From NCBI RefSeq assembly GCF_030824455.1, contig NZ_JAVBXR010000095.1, forward strand, positions 1-64,000: a stretch of DNA of 64,000 nt, written 5' to 3'. The notes under the pieces were generated by a model that saw only the letters and a list, made by a program, of their open reading frames with translations, was not told the origin of the DNA and made no database searches. The first letter of the stretch is position 1. Each line of letters begins with the position of its first letter. The position numbers and the translations under genes are program-made. The DNA is from Desulfobulbus sp. GTDB taxonomy: Bacteria; Desulfobacterota; Desulfobulbia; Desulfobulbales; Desulfobulbaceae. Shown piece after piece: positions 30,978 to 40,508 of this stretch.

Positions 30978-33803
30978 ATGAAAAAGTGGTTTCTCCAACT
31001 CCCGATCCGCTCCAAGTTGCATGTGATCGTGCTGCTGTCCTGCTCCACCGCCCTGGTGCTGGTGATGCTGGCCTCCTTTGGCAGCCAATGGTATCTGGTC
31101 CGCCGGCAGCTTGCCGACGAGGTGCGCACCCTGGCCATGGTGATTGCGGACAACAGCAGCGCCGGCATTGCCTTTGAGGATCGGGAGGCCCTCAAGCACA
31201 TCCTGCAATCGCTCTCGGCCAAACCCAACGTCATGGTCGGGTGGGTCTTGAACGCCAAGGGGGAGTTGTTGGCCGAATATGAGCGTGAGCAGTCGGTGCA
31301 TGTCGGTTATCAGAGGCAAACGTCGGCGGGGCTGGTTGCGGGCGATTTTCGTTTTCACGGGCAACATGCCGAGATCCTCCAGCCGGTCGTCTTGGGCGAG
31401 GAAACGATAGGGGCCGTGTTTTTGCTGGTCAGCCTGCGCGACCTCAACCGCAACCTGACGCTGCTGGCGGGGTTGATGCTCGGCATGCTGCTAGTGGGGC
31501 TTGGCATGGCCACGCTCTTTTCCCGCCGTTTGCTGAGTGTGATTGTAGAACCGATCAGCGCCCTTTCCCGGATTATGGACGTGATTTCGCGCGAGAAGGA
31601 CTATACGGTTCGTTCGCCCATCCGCAGCAAGGACGAGCTGGGGCGGCTTGCCAACGGGTTTAACGCGATGATCGCGCAGATTCAGGAGCGCGACCAGTAT
31701 CTCGAAGAACAGGTGGAGACGCGGACCCACGATTTGCTGGCGGCGAAGGAAGCGGCCGAGGCGGCCAATCAGGCAAAAAGTCTGTTCCTGGCCAACATGA
31801 GCCATGAGATTCGGACGCCGATGAATGCAATCATTGGCATGACCCGGTTGGCGCTCGACAATCCATTGGACGCCCAACAGCATACGTTGCTCCAGACCGT
31901 CAGAAACGCGGCGGATAGCCTGCTCGGCATTCTCAACGACATCCTCGATTTCTCCAAAATCGAGGCCGGGCAACTGTTGCTCAGCAAAAAGCCCTTTGCA
32001 CTGCGGCAACTGATGGAAAGCGTGCTGTCCACCATGCAGGCGCCGGCCGCAGAAAAGGGTTTGCGGCTCGAATACGTTGAAAACGCGGCGTTGCCGGCCG
32101 TGCTGATCGGCGACGATTTACGCCTGCGGCAGATATTTTTCAATCTGGTGGGCAACGCGGTCAAATTTACCGAAACCGGCTCGGTGACCATCAGGATCGA
32201 CCGAGAACCCGAAGGCGCGCCCATGGACGGCTGCATGCTCCACTGCAGCGTCAGCGACACGGGCATTGGCATTGAACCCGACAAGCAGGAGCGCATTTTC
32301 AACACCTTTGAGCAGGCGGACGGATCGTATGTGCGCAAATACGGCGGCACCGGCCTGGGATTGGCGATCAGCCGGCAACTGGCCGAGATGATGGGCGGTC
32401 GGATGTGGGTGGAAAGCACGCCAGGCCAAGGCAGCGACTTTCATTTCATGCTCTGTTTGGAGGTGGGCGAAACGGTTTTGGCGCTCCCGGCCGCCCGCGA
32501 GACGTCGGCGCAGCGGCTTTCAGGGCTCCGCATCCTGGTGGTGGACGACAACGAGGTCAATCGCGACCTGGCGCGCATGGTGTTGGAGCGGGATCATCGG
32601 GTGCGCACCGCAGCAACCGGCCTCGCCGCGCTGCACGCTTTGGCGGCGGCAGATGCGGCAGAGGCGGGAGAGGTGGACGTGGTGCTGATGGACGTGCAGA
32701 TGCCGGTCATGGACGGGCTCAGCGCCACCCGGATCATCCGCGCCGTCGAGCAGGGCGATCCGTTGCCCCAGGCGCTTGACGACGAGCTGCGGGAACGACT
32801 GGCCGCACGCTTGGCCGGGGGGCATCTGCCAATCATCGCCATGACCGCCCACGCCATGGGCGGCGATCAGGAGATGTGTCTTGAGGCCGGCATGGATGAC
32901 TATGTGACCAAACCCTTCCAGCCGGAACAGCTGTTTGCCGCCCTGGTGTCGATCAACGGATTGACCGCGGGCGCCTGGCACGCCGTCGACGAGCGGCCGC
33001 GCGGCGTAGATGGAGGAGAGGAGGACGTCCCCGAGCCGGCCACGGTGGATCAGATCCGCGATTTTTTCCAGGCGGCGGGCGCCTTTACCCCGGAGCAGGT
33101 CGAACGGCTGTTCGTCACCTCGCGCCGGAGCGTGACCGGGTTGCTGGCAACCTGCGAGCGTTCGCTTGCAGTGGGAGATTTTCAGGAACTGGGGCTGGCG
33201 GCGCACACCCTCAAGGGCACGCTGTTGCAGTGCGGCCTCTCGGGTTGGGGAGCGTGGGCGCAGGCGTTGTTTCAGCACGCCAAAAATGAAAGCGGGACGG
33301 AGGCGGGCGAGGCGTTGACCGCCCTGCAGACTGGGCTGGTTGGCTTGCTGCTGGCCGAGGCGCCTGTCGCCGAAACCCTGCAGGCGGCGATGACGGCGGG
33401 CGAGCCGGCAAGCACGCTCGATCGGGCGCGGGTTCTGGTGATGGACGACGAAGAGGTGATTCGGGACGTGGTCGGCGGCATGCTCCAGTATCTGGGATGC
33501 GCCTGCGATCTCGCCGCCACCGGCGAGGAGGCTGTAGCTCTGTATGCCCAGGCGCTTGCCGCCGGGAAGGGGTATGACCTTGTCATCGCCGATCTTCAGG
33601 TGACCGGCGGCATGGGGGGCGAGGAGACGGCCAGGGAAATTCTGGCCCTTGATCCTGCGGCCCTGATGCTGGTTTCGAGCGGGAATGGGCAGGATCCGGT
33701 GATGCAACGGCCTGCGGATTACGGCTTTCGGGGCATGCTGAAGAAACCCTATTCGATCCGGAGCCTCTCCGCCATTTTGGAGGAAATGTCCGGCAAGCCC
33801 TGA
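30978..33803 (+). CDS. Hybrid sensor histidine kinase (CHASE8-HAMP-HisKA-HATPase-REC-Hpt-REC)
   Basis: This 941-residue membrane kinase has TM1 (about 14-36), a periplasmic CHASE8-like domain ([26 protein letters not shown]), TM2 (about 158-182) and HAMP (to about 235). The phosphorylation His276 lies in [12 protein letters not shown], followed by a HATPase ([16 protein letters not shown]). Receiver 1 has Asp572 ([12 protein letters not shown]), the Hpt domain His743 ([10 protein letters not shown]) and a terminal receiver Asp872. It can run a complete internal phosphorelay. It probably reads a signal from the YfiR and TonB receptor encoded directly upstream. No output domain is fused, and no response-regulator gene is adjacent. 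Confidence 0.92.
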   Translation: MKKWFLQLPIRSKLHVIVLLSCSTALVLVMLASFGSQWYLVRRQLADEVRTLAMVIADNSSAGIAFEDREALKHILQSLSAKPNVMVGWVLNAKGELLAEYEREQSVHVGYQRQTSAGLVAGDFRFHGQHAEILQPVVLGEETIGAVFLLVSLRDLNRNLTLLAGLMLGMLLVGLGMATLFSRRLLSVIVEPISALSRIMDVISREKDYTVRSPIRSKDELGRLANGFNAMIAQIQERDQYLEEQVETRTHDLLAAKEAAEAANQAKSLFLANMSHEIRTPMNAIIGMTRLALDNPLDAQQHTLLQTVRNAADSLLGILNDILDFSKIEAGQLLLSKKPFALRQLMESVLSTMQAPAAEKGLRLEYVENAALPAVLIGDDLRLRQIFFNLVGNAVKFTETGSVTIRIDREPEGAPMDGCMLHCSVSDTGIGIEPDKQERIFNTFEQADGSYVRKYGGTGLGLAISRQLAEMMGGRMWVESTPGQGSDFHFMLCLEVGETVLALPAARETSAQRLSGLRILVVDDNEVNRDLARMVLERDHRVRTAATGLAALHALAAADAAEAGEVDVVLMDVQMPVMDGLSATRIIRAVEQGDPLPQALDDELRERLAARLAGGHLPIIAMTAHAMGGDQEMCLEAGMDDYVTKPFQPEQLFAALVSINGLTAGAWHAVDERPRGVDGGEEDVPEPATVDQIRDFFQAAGAFTPEQVERLFVTSRRSVTGLLATCERSLAVGDFQELGLAAHTLKGTLLQCGLSGWGAWAQALFQHAKNESGTEAGEALTALQTGLVGLLLAEAPVAETLQAAMTAGEPASTLDRARVLVMDDEEVIRDVVGGMLQYLGCACDLAATGEEAVALYAQALAAGKGYDLVIADLQVTGGMGGEETAREILALDPAALMLVSSGNGQDPVMQRPADYGFRGMLKKPYSIRSLSAILEEMSGKP

Positions 33804-33837
33804 GCCAGAGCGCGCCGGACGCGGTCGGTTGTCGGGC

Positions 33838-34179
33838 TCAGCCTGGAGGCCAGGCCATGTTGCGGCCGCCCAGGATGTGCATGTGCAAATGAAACACCGT
33901 CTGGCCTGCCTGCGCCCCGTTGTTGAACACCACCCGGTAGTGTGGCGTTCCTTCCTTTAGGGCGATTTCGTTGCCCACTCGCAGCAGTTTTCCCACCATT
34001 GGTTCATCTTCCGCGGTCACCGCCGAGGGGCCGCTGAGATGTTTTTTCGGGATCACCAGAAAGTGCACCGGCGCCTGGGGAGCTATGTCGCGGAAGGCGA
34101 GCACGTCGTCGTCCTCGTACAGCTTGTTTGCCGGTATTTCTCCGCGCACGATTTTGCAGAACAGACAGTTGTCAGGCAT
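33838..34179 (-). CDS. HIT family (HinT-like) nucleotide hydrolase
   Basis: This 113-residue protein is a complete histidine-triad protein: N-terminal CLFCKIVRGEIPANKLYEDD, a PVHFLVIPKKH strand and the active-site triad FHLHMHILGG near the C terminus. HinT enzymes hydrolyse purine nucleoside phosphoramidates. It converges on the hybrid kinase and is followed upstream on the same strand by a periplasmic protein. Confidence 0.93.
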   Translation of the reverse strand: MPDNCLFCKIVRGEIPANKLYEDDDVLAFRDIAPQAPVHFLVIPKKHLSGPSAVTAEDEPMVGKLLRVGNEIALKEGTPHYRVVFNNGAQAGQTVFHLHMHILGGRNMAWPPG

Positions 34180-34215
34180 GACGGACCTCTTGGGTTGACG
34201 GGCAAAGTGACGGCG

Positions 34216-34845
34216 TTATCGGGGCGCGCCGACTCGGGGCAGCAGGTGGAAGACCAGGGCGTTGTCGATGCCGGCGATCTTGACCGGCTCCATGGCGATG
34301 GGAATCGATTTGGCGCCGACCTTGATGTTGATCATCTCCAAGGCGTCAAGGTCGACCGGATACTCCCGGCCGCCCAAGGCGCCGAGCAGGGGGGCGAGCG
34401 CGTCCTCCTGGTTGTCGCCGTTCTGGGCGGCGTCGACGAAACGCGGCGTCACATAGAGCTTGTGCTGGGCCGGATCGAACCGGGTATGCAGGTCGCAGGT
34501 CATGGGCAGGCGCACCTCGCCGACCTTGAGCTGGATGTCCTGGCCGGCGAGACGGGTCGTCACCACCAGGTTGCGGCCGGAAAGCACGCCGCGCACGGTG
34601 ATGATGTTGTCGTGGATGACCAGCTGGTCCAAGGATTCGAGGGTGATGTCGCCCTGCAACTGGCGGCTTTGCGAGGGGATGTCCAGCGGCAGCATTTTTT
34701 GCAGCGAGGTCAGCACGGTTTCCGCCGGCAGGGTGATGATAATGTTTTTTTTGCCTTGCGCGCCGGCTGCGGCCAGCGCCGAGAGCGGCAAGAGGAACAG
34801 GGCGAACAGCAGCAGGCCGATGTGAAAGGTTTTTTTATTGACCAT
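34216..34845 (-). CDS. Hypothetical exported protein (209 aa)
   Basis: The protein has a signal peptide (MVNKKTFHIGLLLFALFLLPLSALAAAG) and a mature beta-rich domain of about 180 residues that has short repeats of ligand-binding type strands (ITLESLDQLVIHDNIITVRG, RNLVVTTRLAGQDIQLKVG). It resembles lipid- or hydrophobic-ligand-binding periplasmic proteins in layout only; I do not recognise a named family. The start is ATG 34845; the frame is open further upstream without a signal peptide. It follows, on its own strand, no close gene, and hinT lies 36 bases downstream. Confidence 0.7.
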   Translation of the reverse strand: MVNKKTFHIGLLLFALFLLPLSALAAAGAQGKKNIIITLPAETVLTSLQKMLPLDIPSQSRQLQGDITLESLDQLVIHDNIITVRGVLSGRNLVVTTRLAGQDIQLKVGEVRLPMTCDLHTRFDPAQHKLYVTPRFVDAAQNGDNQEDALAPLLGALGGREYPVDLDALEMINIKVGAKSIPIAMEPVKIAGIDNALVFHLLPRVGAPR

Positions 34846-35079
34846 GGCGGTAAAATACGAAAGAGTGTCTGCAATGCCGCCGGTTTTCCCGATGATGCGG
34901 ATCAACCGGGCAAGGCCTTGAAGAGAATGAAGAACAATGGAAAGGCGGCGCTTATGAACCACGGGCCGCGTTGCTCCGGGCCAAAAGAAAAAGAAAACAC
35001 ATCAAAATGCTCTATTTTCCCCCGACTGTCAAGCCGACCGACAAGAAAAAGCCCTGCGCGGCGCGGGCGCGCTCAGGTT

Positions 35080-36447
35080 GTGACCTTGGCTGATCAGGCG
35101 CCGCAGCTGACGGTGGATCGCGAATGCCGTCTGACCGGGGCCCCTTCTGCGCTGTCGGCGGCCATCCGCGCCGAGCTGACCATCGACAATCCCAAGTACC
35201 AGGCGGCCAAGCAGTTTGGCCGCTGGATCGGCAAGCAGCTCAAACCGCAGCTCTTTTTTTATCGCCAAGAGGGCGACAGCCTCTTTTTTCCGCGCGGATT
35301 TGGCAATCAGGCGGTGCGTTTGTGCCGCCGCGAGACCGGCGCGGCGCCGGAAATTGTTGACCAGCGACGCACCCTGGCGGAGCTGGATCTGCGCTTTGAA
35401 GGGGAGTTGCGGCCCTACCAGGAGCAGGCCGTCGACGCCGTGCTGGCCCACACCTTCGGGGTGCTGGAGGCCGGCACCGGTTCGGGCAAAACGGTGATGG
35501 CCCTTGCCGTTGTCGCCCGTCGCCGGCAACCGACCCTGATTCTGGTCCACTCCAAGGAGCTGATGCACCAGTGGCAAGCGCGTATTCGCCAGTTTCTGAG
35601 CGTCGAGGCCGGGCAGGCGGGCGACGGGGTGTTCGACCGCCGACCGCTTACCGTGGCCATCGTCAATACGGCCAAAAACAATCTCGAGCGCTTGCCCGAA
35701 CATTTTGGCCAGATCGTGGTCGACGAGTGCCATCGGGTCCCGGCCAGCCTGTTCACCGACGTGGTTGCGGCCTTTGACGGCCGCTACATGCTCGGCCTGT
35801 CGGCCACCGCCTTCCGCCGGGAAGACGGCATGACCCGCTTGATCCACATCTATATGGGCGAGCGGGTGCACAGCGTGGACGGCCGGATGCTGGCGGCAAG
35901 CGGCGCGGTGGTTCGGCCGGAGCTGGACCAGCGCCCCACTGGTTTTGTCTACGAATACCAAGGCGAGTATGCCAAGCTGATCAAGGCCCTGGCTGCCAGC
36001 GAGCGGCGCAATCGTTTGATTGTGACTGATGTCCTGAACTTGATCCGGAAAGGGCACCAGGGCACGATCCTGGCGGTCTCGGACCGGGTGGCGCATTGCC
36101 GCGCCCTGGCGAGCCTGCTTGCGGCCGAGGGCGCGGCGGCCTCCATCCTTACCGGGCAGACTGGCCCGGAGGAACGGTCGACGATAGTGGCTGAGGTCCA
36201 GGCTGGCGGGGTGGCGGTGTTGATCGCCACCCTGCAGCTGATTGGCGAGGGCTTTGACTGCCCCGGGCTGAGCACCCTGGTGCTGGCCACGCCGATCAAG
36301 TTCGAGGGGCGACTGTTGCAGGTGGTCGGTCGGATCATGCGGCCCGCCGAGGGCAAGAGGGCGCGGGTGATTGATTATGTCGACGAGAACATCGCGGTGT
36401 TGCGGCGCTCGGCAGCCGCCCGCCGACAAATTTTTTTGGCGTGGTGA
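35080..36447 (+). CDS. DEAD/DEAH-box superfamily 2 helicase
   Basis: The protein has 455 residues if started at GTG 35080 (an ATG at 34927 in frame would add 51 residues of poor composition). An N-terminal accessory domain (LTIDNPKYQAAKQFGRW, LFFPRGF) precedes the helicase core with Walker A GVLEAGTGSGKTVMA, motif II VVDECHR, motif III GLSATAFR, and the C-terminal RecA half with VLIATLQLIGEGFDCP and VGRIMRPAEGK. It is an ATP-driven nucleic-acid translocase of the XPB/UvsW-like type; the substrate is unknown. It is divergent from the exported protein. Confidence 0.85.
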   Translation: MTLADQAPQLTVDRECRLTGAPSALSAAIRAELTIDNPKYQAAKQFGRWIGKQLKPQLFFYRQEGDSLFFPRGFGNQAVRLCRRETGAAPEIVDQRRTLAELDLRFEGELRPYQEQAVDAVLAHTFGVLEAGTGSGKTVMALAVVARRRQPTLILVHSKELMHQWQARIRQFLSVEAGQAGDGVFDRRPLTVAIVNTAKNNLERLPEHFGQIVVDECHRVPASLFTDVVAAFDGRYMLGLSATAFRREDGMTRLIHIYMGERVHSVDGRMLAASGAVVRPELDQRPTGFVYEYQGEYAKLIKALAASERRNRLIVTDVLNLIRKGHQGTILAVSDRVAHCRALASLLAAEGAAASILTGQTGPEERSTIVAEVQAGGVAVLIATLQLIGEGFDCPGLSTLVLATPIKFEGRLLQVVGRIMRPAEGKRARVIDYVDENIAVLRRSAAARRQIFLAW

Positions 36448-36659
36448 GCGGCTGGGCTATCAATCTCCTTGTCTTTTTGTCCTTCTTCTTGTATATTTTT
36501 TGGTTTTTTATCTCTGTCTGCAGGGGGGCGGCTGTTGCTTGACCAACGAGGCCCGCTCCACCGACGCTTACCCGAATCGTCCTCTTTCCCGAGCGTTTTC
36601 CGGGATGTCATTTCTTTACAACACAAATACATAAGCCCCCTTTTCGGGGCGGGAGCAGT

Positions 36660-38459
36660 ATGGATCAGCAGTTTATTCGTAACGTCGCCATTATCGCCCA
36701 CGTTGACCATGGCAAAACCACGCTTGTCGATCAATTGTTCCGTCAGAGCGGCATGTTCCGCGACAATCAGCAGGTGGCGGAACGATTGATGGATTCCATG
36801 GACCTGGAACGTGAGCGCGGCATCACTATTGCCTCGAAAAACGGCTCCTATATTCACGGCGACTATCAGATCAACATCATCGACACCCCTGGTCACGCCG
36901 ATTTCGGCGGTCAGGTCGAGCGGGTGCTGCGCATGGCCGACGGCGCGGTGCTGCTGGTCGACGCCCAGGAAGGCCCGATGCCGCAGACCTTTTTCGTGGT
37001 CAAGAAAGCCCTGGCGGCCGGCCTGCCGATTCTGGTGGTGATCAACAAGATCGACAAGCCTGCGGCGCGCTGCGACTGGGCGGTGGATCAGGTGTTCGGA
37101 CTGCTGGACCGCCTCGACGCCCCGGACGACATTCTCGATTTCCCGGTGGTCTACGCCTCGGCCAAGGCCGGATTTGCCGTCACCACCCCGGACGCCGAGG
37201 TCACGCCGCTCACCGGCATGCACGCGGTCTCCGACATGATCGTCAAACACGTGCCGCCGCCGGCGGGCGATCCCAACGCGCCGCTGCAGCTGCAGGTCAA
37301 CACCATTGATTACTCGCCCTATTTGGGCCGCTTGGGCATCGGCAAGATCGTCAACGGCAGCCTCAATCTGCGCACGCCGCTGGCTGTGGCCCGGCTCGAC
37401 GGATCGATCGGCCCGGTGCGGATCAATAAAATCTTTGGCTACTGCGGCGACCAGAAGGTGCCGGTGGAAAGCGCTTCGGTCGGCGACATTGTCGCCCTGG
37501 CCGGCATGGACGACGTCACCGTGGGCGTCACCTTCACCGATCCGGTCAATCCCCAGCCCCTGCCGCTGATCGTGATTGATCCGCCCACCATTTCGATGAA
37601 CTTCATCCCCAACGACTCGCCCTTTGCCGGTCAGGACGGCAAGTTCGTCACCTCCCGCCATCTGGAAGAGCGGCTCTCTCGGGAGACGCTGGCTGACGTG
37701 GCGCTGCAGGTCGAACCGCTGACCGACGCGGTCGGCTACCGGGTCTCCGGGCGCGGCGAGCTGCATCTCTCCATTCTGATTGAGAAAATGCGGCGCGAGG
37801 ATTACGAGTTCCAGGTCACCCGGCCCCAGGTGATCATGCGCGAGGTCGACGGCAAGACCCTGGAACCCTACGAGGAGTTGTCGGTGGACGTGGACGAGCA
37901 GTATCAGGGCGTGGTGATCGAAAAGCTGGGCAAGTTGAAGGGCGTGCTCGAGGACATGCAGGTGGAAAAATCCATGACCCGGATGAAATTCAAGGTGCCC
38001 ACCCGCGGCCTGCTCGGATATCGTTCCACCTTCATGACCGACACCCGCGGCATGGGCGTGATGAATTACATCTTTGCCGAGTGGGGTCCCTATGCCGGCG
38101 AAATCCAGAATCGGGTCAACGGGGTGATGATCGTCAAAGAGCCGAGCACCACCGTGGCCTATGCCCTGTTCAACCTGCAGGACCGCGGCCGGCTCTTTCT
38201 CGGACCGGGAATCGACACCTATCCAGGGATGATCATTGGCGAACATTGTCGTCCGGCCGACCTGATCGTCAATCCGGCCAAAGGCAAGAAACTGACCAAC
38301 ATGCGCGCCTCGGGCTCGGATGAGGCGGTTATTCTCACCCCGCCGGTTGACATGAGCCTTGAGGAGTGCATTGCCTACATTAACGACGACGAGTTGGTGG
38401 AGATCACCCCTAAAGCCATCCGCTTGCGCAAGAAGAAGGACGCCAAGATTCGCGGCTAG
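36660..38459 (+). CDS. typA: Ribosome-associated GTPase TypA/BipA
   Basis: This 599-residue translational GTPase has G1 IAHVDHGKTTL, the switch I region RERGITIASKN, G3 DTPGHADFGGQVER, G4 NKID and G5 SAKAG, then domains II, III and V and the BipA-specific C-terminal domain (NMRASGSDEAVILTPP). It binds 70S ribosomes and helps 50S assembly under stress. Length matches the family. A 212-base gap upstream, rich in pyrimidine tracts, presumably holds its promoter but none is clear. Confidence 0.95.
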   Translation: MDQQFIRNVAIIAHVDHGKTTLVDQLFRQSGMFRDNQQVAERLMDSMDLERERGITIASKNGSYIHGDYQINIIDTPGHADFGGQVERVLRMADGAVLLVDAQEGPMPQTFFVVKKALAAGLPILVVINKIDKPAARCDWAVDQVFGLLDRLDAPDDILDFPVVYASAKAGFAVTTPDAEVTPLTGMHAVSDMIVKHVPPPAGDPNAPLQLQVNTIDYSPYLGRLGIGKIVNGSLNLRTPLAVARLDGSIGPVRINKIFGYCGDQKVPVESASVGDIVALAGMDDVTVGVTFTDPVNPQPLPLIVIDPPTISMNFIPNDSPFAGQDGKFVTSRHLEERLSRETLADVALQVEPLTDAVGYRVSGRGELHLSILIEKMRREDYEFQVTRPQVIMREVDGKTLEPYEELSVDVDEQYQGVVIEKLGKLKGVLEDMQVEKSMTRMKFKVPTRGLLGYRSTFMTDTRGMGVMNYIFAEWGPYAGEIQNRVNGVMIVKEPSTTVAYALFNLQDRGRLFLGPGIDTYPGMIIGEHCRPADLIVNPAKGKKLTNMRASGSDEAVILTPPVDMSLEECIAYINDDELVEITPKAIRLRKKKDAKIRG

Positions 38460-38483
38460 ATTTTTTATTCCCAGGGAGGCGGC

Positions 38484-38645
38484 ATGAAAGAATTGCTCAT
38501 GGTTGTTGCGGCGATTTTGACCGGTGTTGCCGTCTTTGCAGTGATTGTCAGGCGGTCAGGGGGCGATTGTCTCCCCTGACTGCTGCTCTACGGCTCCGCA
38601 GGTGCGGGGCTCGTTGTCTATGCGGTGTTGAAGACCCTCTTCTGA
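38484..38645 (+). CDS. Tiny two-helix membrane protein with in-frame TGA; candidate selenoprotein or nonsense-mutated gene
   Basis: An ATG at 38484, after a strong GGGAGG ribosome binding site, opens 31 codons with a transmembrane helix (LLMVVAAILTGVAVFAVIV) and the end GDCLP, then TGA at 38577. The same frame continues for 21 codons as a second helix (LLLYGSAGAGLVVYAVLK) to TGA at 38643. The TGA sits in a CLPU (CxxU) context. A GC-rich hairpin with loop AGGU (stem 38592-38599 with 38604-38611) begins 12 nt after it, apical loop 20 nt away, as in bacterial SECIS elements. Alternatives: a TGG-to-TGA mutation, or a 31-residue product only. It lies 24 bases after typA. Confidence 0.4.
38592..38611 (+). 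promoter_or_regulatory. Candidate SECIS-like hairpin
   Basis: GGCTCCGC and GCGGGGCT form an 8-bp stem including two G-U pairs around the loop AGGT. The apical loop starts 20 nt after the in-frame TGA at 38577-38579. The E. coli fdhF element has the loop AGGUCU 17 nt after its UGA. In GC-rich DNA such hairpins also arise by chance. Confidence 0.35.
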
Positions 38646-38657
38646 GCTTGCGCGCCG

Positions 38658-39434
38658 ATGCCGACCCGTACACCCGACCCCCTGTTTGCCCTGGACGATC
38701 CCGTGTCCCTGATCCGCGCCCGGATGCAGGAAAAACGCCTCTTTGAGGCGCGGTTTCTCTGTCGGCAGTTGGTGGGGGAGATCGGCGCAAGTGAAAAAAA
38801 GGCGTTGGAGCGAGAGCTGACCGGGCTGTTGACCCAGGTCGAGCAGTTGCGGCGTCAGGCCCAGGCGCTGGTTGCCGACGGGCGCAGGGAGCAGGCGGCG
38901 GCGGTGTACGGCGAGATCGCCGCGATTGCCATTGATGTGCCGGGGGTGGCGGAGGAACAACGCGCCCTGGAAGGCGCCGAGGCTCTTGTTGCCCGGATCG
39001 CCGGCAAAACGGGGCCGTTGGAGCGGCCGGATCTGGAGCCGACCCCTCGTGTCGATGTTCAGGCGCAGGCGTCGACGGTTGACGACTCGCCGCAGGCTCC
39101 CCCAAAGCAACAGCAACCTGGAAGGCTTGTCTGGTTGGCCGTTTCGCTGCTGGGGATTCTGGCGCTGCTCGCGCTGCTGGTCTGGCGCGTCGGCATGCAC
39201 GCCTCGGCGCCCCAATCCACTACTCCCCCTCCGGCGGCGCAGACGATCACTATCCGGCCGCTGGACCTTCCCCCCCCTGCTGTTGAGCAACCGCAGCAAT
39301 TGCAGCAAGTTCAGCCGCTGCAACAGGCAGCGGAGCCGGTCGTTCCGCTCGCTGAGCCCGAGAATGTTCCGGCTCCTCCCTCCCCCTCCCTTAAGCTGGG
39401 AACCCTGCAGGTGGAAGACGCCGAGCGTCGGTAG
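38658..39434 (+). CDS. Hypothetical single-pass membrane protein, Pro/Gln-rich
   Basis: The product is 258 residues: an N-terminal helical, charged region (about 15-115, with heptad-like LTQVEQLRRQAQALV), one transmembrane helix (LVWLAVSLLGILALLALLVW, about 155-174) and a low-complexity Pro/Gln/Ala tail (PQQLQQVQPLQQAAEP). The topology suggests a cytoplasmic coiled-coil domain tethered to the inner membrane with a periplasmic linker. I do not recognise a family. It starts 12 bases after the tiny two-helix frame and probably shares its transcript with typA. Confidence 0.65.
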   Translation: MPTRTPDPLFALDDPVSLIRARMQEKRLFEARFLCRQLVGEIGASEKKALERELTGLLTQVEQLRRQAQALVADGRREQAAAVYGEIAAIAIDVPGVAEEQRALEGAEALVARIAGKTGPLERPDLEPTPRVDVQAQASTVDDSPQAPPKQQQPGRLVWLAVSLLGILALLALLVWRVGMHASAPQSTTPPPAAQTITIRPLDLPPPAVEQPQQLQQVQPLQQAAEPVVPLAEPENVPAPPSPSLKLGTLQVEDAERR

Positions 39435-39450
39435 CCGGTTCTCCCGCCCG

Positions 39451-39894
39451 TTACAGCCCCGGCAACTTGCCGGTTTGTTTGAAATCGAAATAATCCCCTA
39501 CAATGCGTTCGTGGTCAAAGGCCAGTTTGGGCAGGTTGTCTTGAAAAAAGACGTCCGCGTGTTGGGCGTCGTCCGCAGCCTCCGGGCGGCCGCTGGCCGT
39601 GGCGATGAACACGGTCGAGGCGGTGTGCTGACGGGCGTCCCGTTTGGGGTCTGAATAGGTGTGCAGCTGGCGTTGCAGCTCAACCGTCAGCCCCGTCTCC
39701 TCGGCGGCCTCCCGTCTGGCCGCGTCCTCAAACGATTCGCCGTAATCGACAAAGCCGCCGGGCAAAGCCCATCCGTAAGGCGGATTTTTGCGTTCAATCA
39801 GCACAATGCCGCCTTCGGTTTCAATGATGATGTCCACAGTGGGGGCCGGGTTGCGATAGACGCTCAGTGACGCGCCGCAGGAAGGGCATTGCAT
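39451..39894 (-). CDS. NUDIX hydrolase
   Basis: This 147-residue protein starts with a short zinc-knuckle-like MQCPSCG and then the NUDIX fold with the catalytic box [23 protein letters not shown] (G-x5-E-x7-RE-x2-EE-xG). It hydrolyses a nucleoside diphosphate derivative, substrate unknown. The ATG at 39894 has GGAG upstream; an open frame continues to 40341 only because it shadows the HAD gene. The HAD gene ends 20 bases upstream, suggesting a small operon. Confidence 0.88.
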   Translation of the reverse strand: MQCPSCGASLSVYRNPAPTVDIIIETEGGIVLIERKNPPYGWALPGGFVDYGESFEDAARREAAEETGLTVELQRQLHTYSDPKRDARQHTASTVFIATASGRPEAADDAQHADVFFQDNLPKLAFDHERIVGDYFDFKQTGKLPGL

Positions 39895-39914
39895 GGGAAA
39901 CTCCGGAAGAGAGA

Positions 39915-40493
39915 TTACAGGCAGAGGGCGCGGATGTCGTCCCAGCTGCGCACCGTGGGCAGATCGTGCCGCCCCTGGTTCCAGGGCTGGGCAAAGACAA
40001 TCGAGCGGATGCCGGCCTGCCGCAGTTGCAGGCAGGTTTCGGCCCGGTCGTCGACAAAGGTTGAAAGGCCAAGGTCCTTGATGTGGCGGGCCTTGTCGTC
40101 GTGATCGCCCATGGCCACCACCCGAATTCGGCGCCTGGCCTGGGCCGGAAAAACGGTGTGCAACCAGTGGTGCACCGGTTCCGCGTCCGGTCGGGCAGTG
40201 ACTATGGTGACCTGGCCGTGGCCGGTCAGGTCGTCGAGCACCGCAACCGCGCCGGGCATGGGCAAGAGACCCGTGCCCACCGAGTCGTGGAGGATCTGGA
40301 GAAAAATAGACTCGGCAAGGCCTGCGTCCATGTCCAGGCACTGCTCCACGGAAAAGTCGGTGATGTCCTCGGGGCGGATGCCGCAGTGGCCGTACTGTTC
40401 GCAGGCGATGCGGATAAAGGCCTCAACGGTGTCGGCAATCACCCCGTCGAAATCAAAGCCGATTTCGGCGGGGCGGATCTTGGCGATTTTCAT
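39915..40493 (-). CDS. HAD-superfamily hydrolase (5'-nucleotidase-like)
   Basis: This 192-residue protein has HAD motif [11 protein letters not shown] (nucleophile Asp and acid/base Asp two residues on), motif [10 protein letters not shown] and a late acidic motif [15 protein letters not shown]. The helical cap is short. Likely a small-molecule phosphatase; the substrate cannot be deduced. It is located between the NUDIX gene and an OB-fold protein gene, all on the minus strand. Confidence 0.85.
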   Translation of the reverse strand: MKIAKIRPAEIGFDFDGVIADTVEAFIRIACEQYGHCGIRPEDITDFSVEQCLDMDAGLAESIFLQILHDSVGTGLLPMPGAVAVLDDLTGHGQVTIVTARPDAEPVHHWLHTVFPAQARRRIRVVAMGDHDDKARHIKDLGLSTFVDDRAETCLQLRQAGIRSIVFAQPWNQGRHDLPTVRSWDDIRALCL

Positions 40494-40508
40494 AGACTGA
40501 GGATGCGG

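Noticed and set aside
34039-35079. N-terminal extension of the helicase
   Set aside because: It is antisense to the HIT and exported-protein genes and has no recognisable domain.
39895-40341. Fusion of the NUDIX domain to an upstream Arg/Pro-rich part
   Set aside because: The extra part is an out-of-frame shadow of the HAD hydrolase; NUDIX has its own ATG and ribosome binding site.
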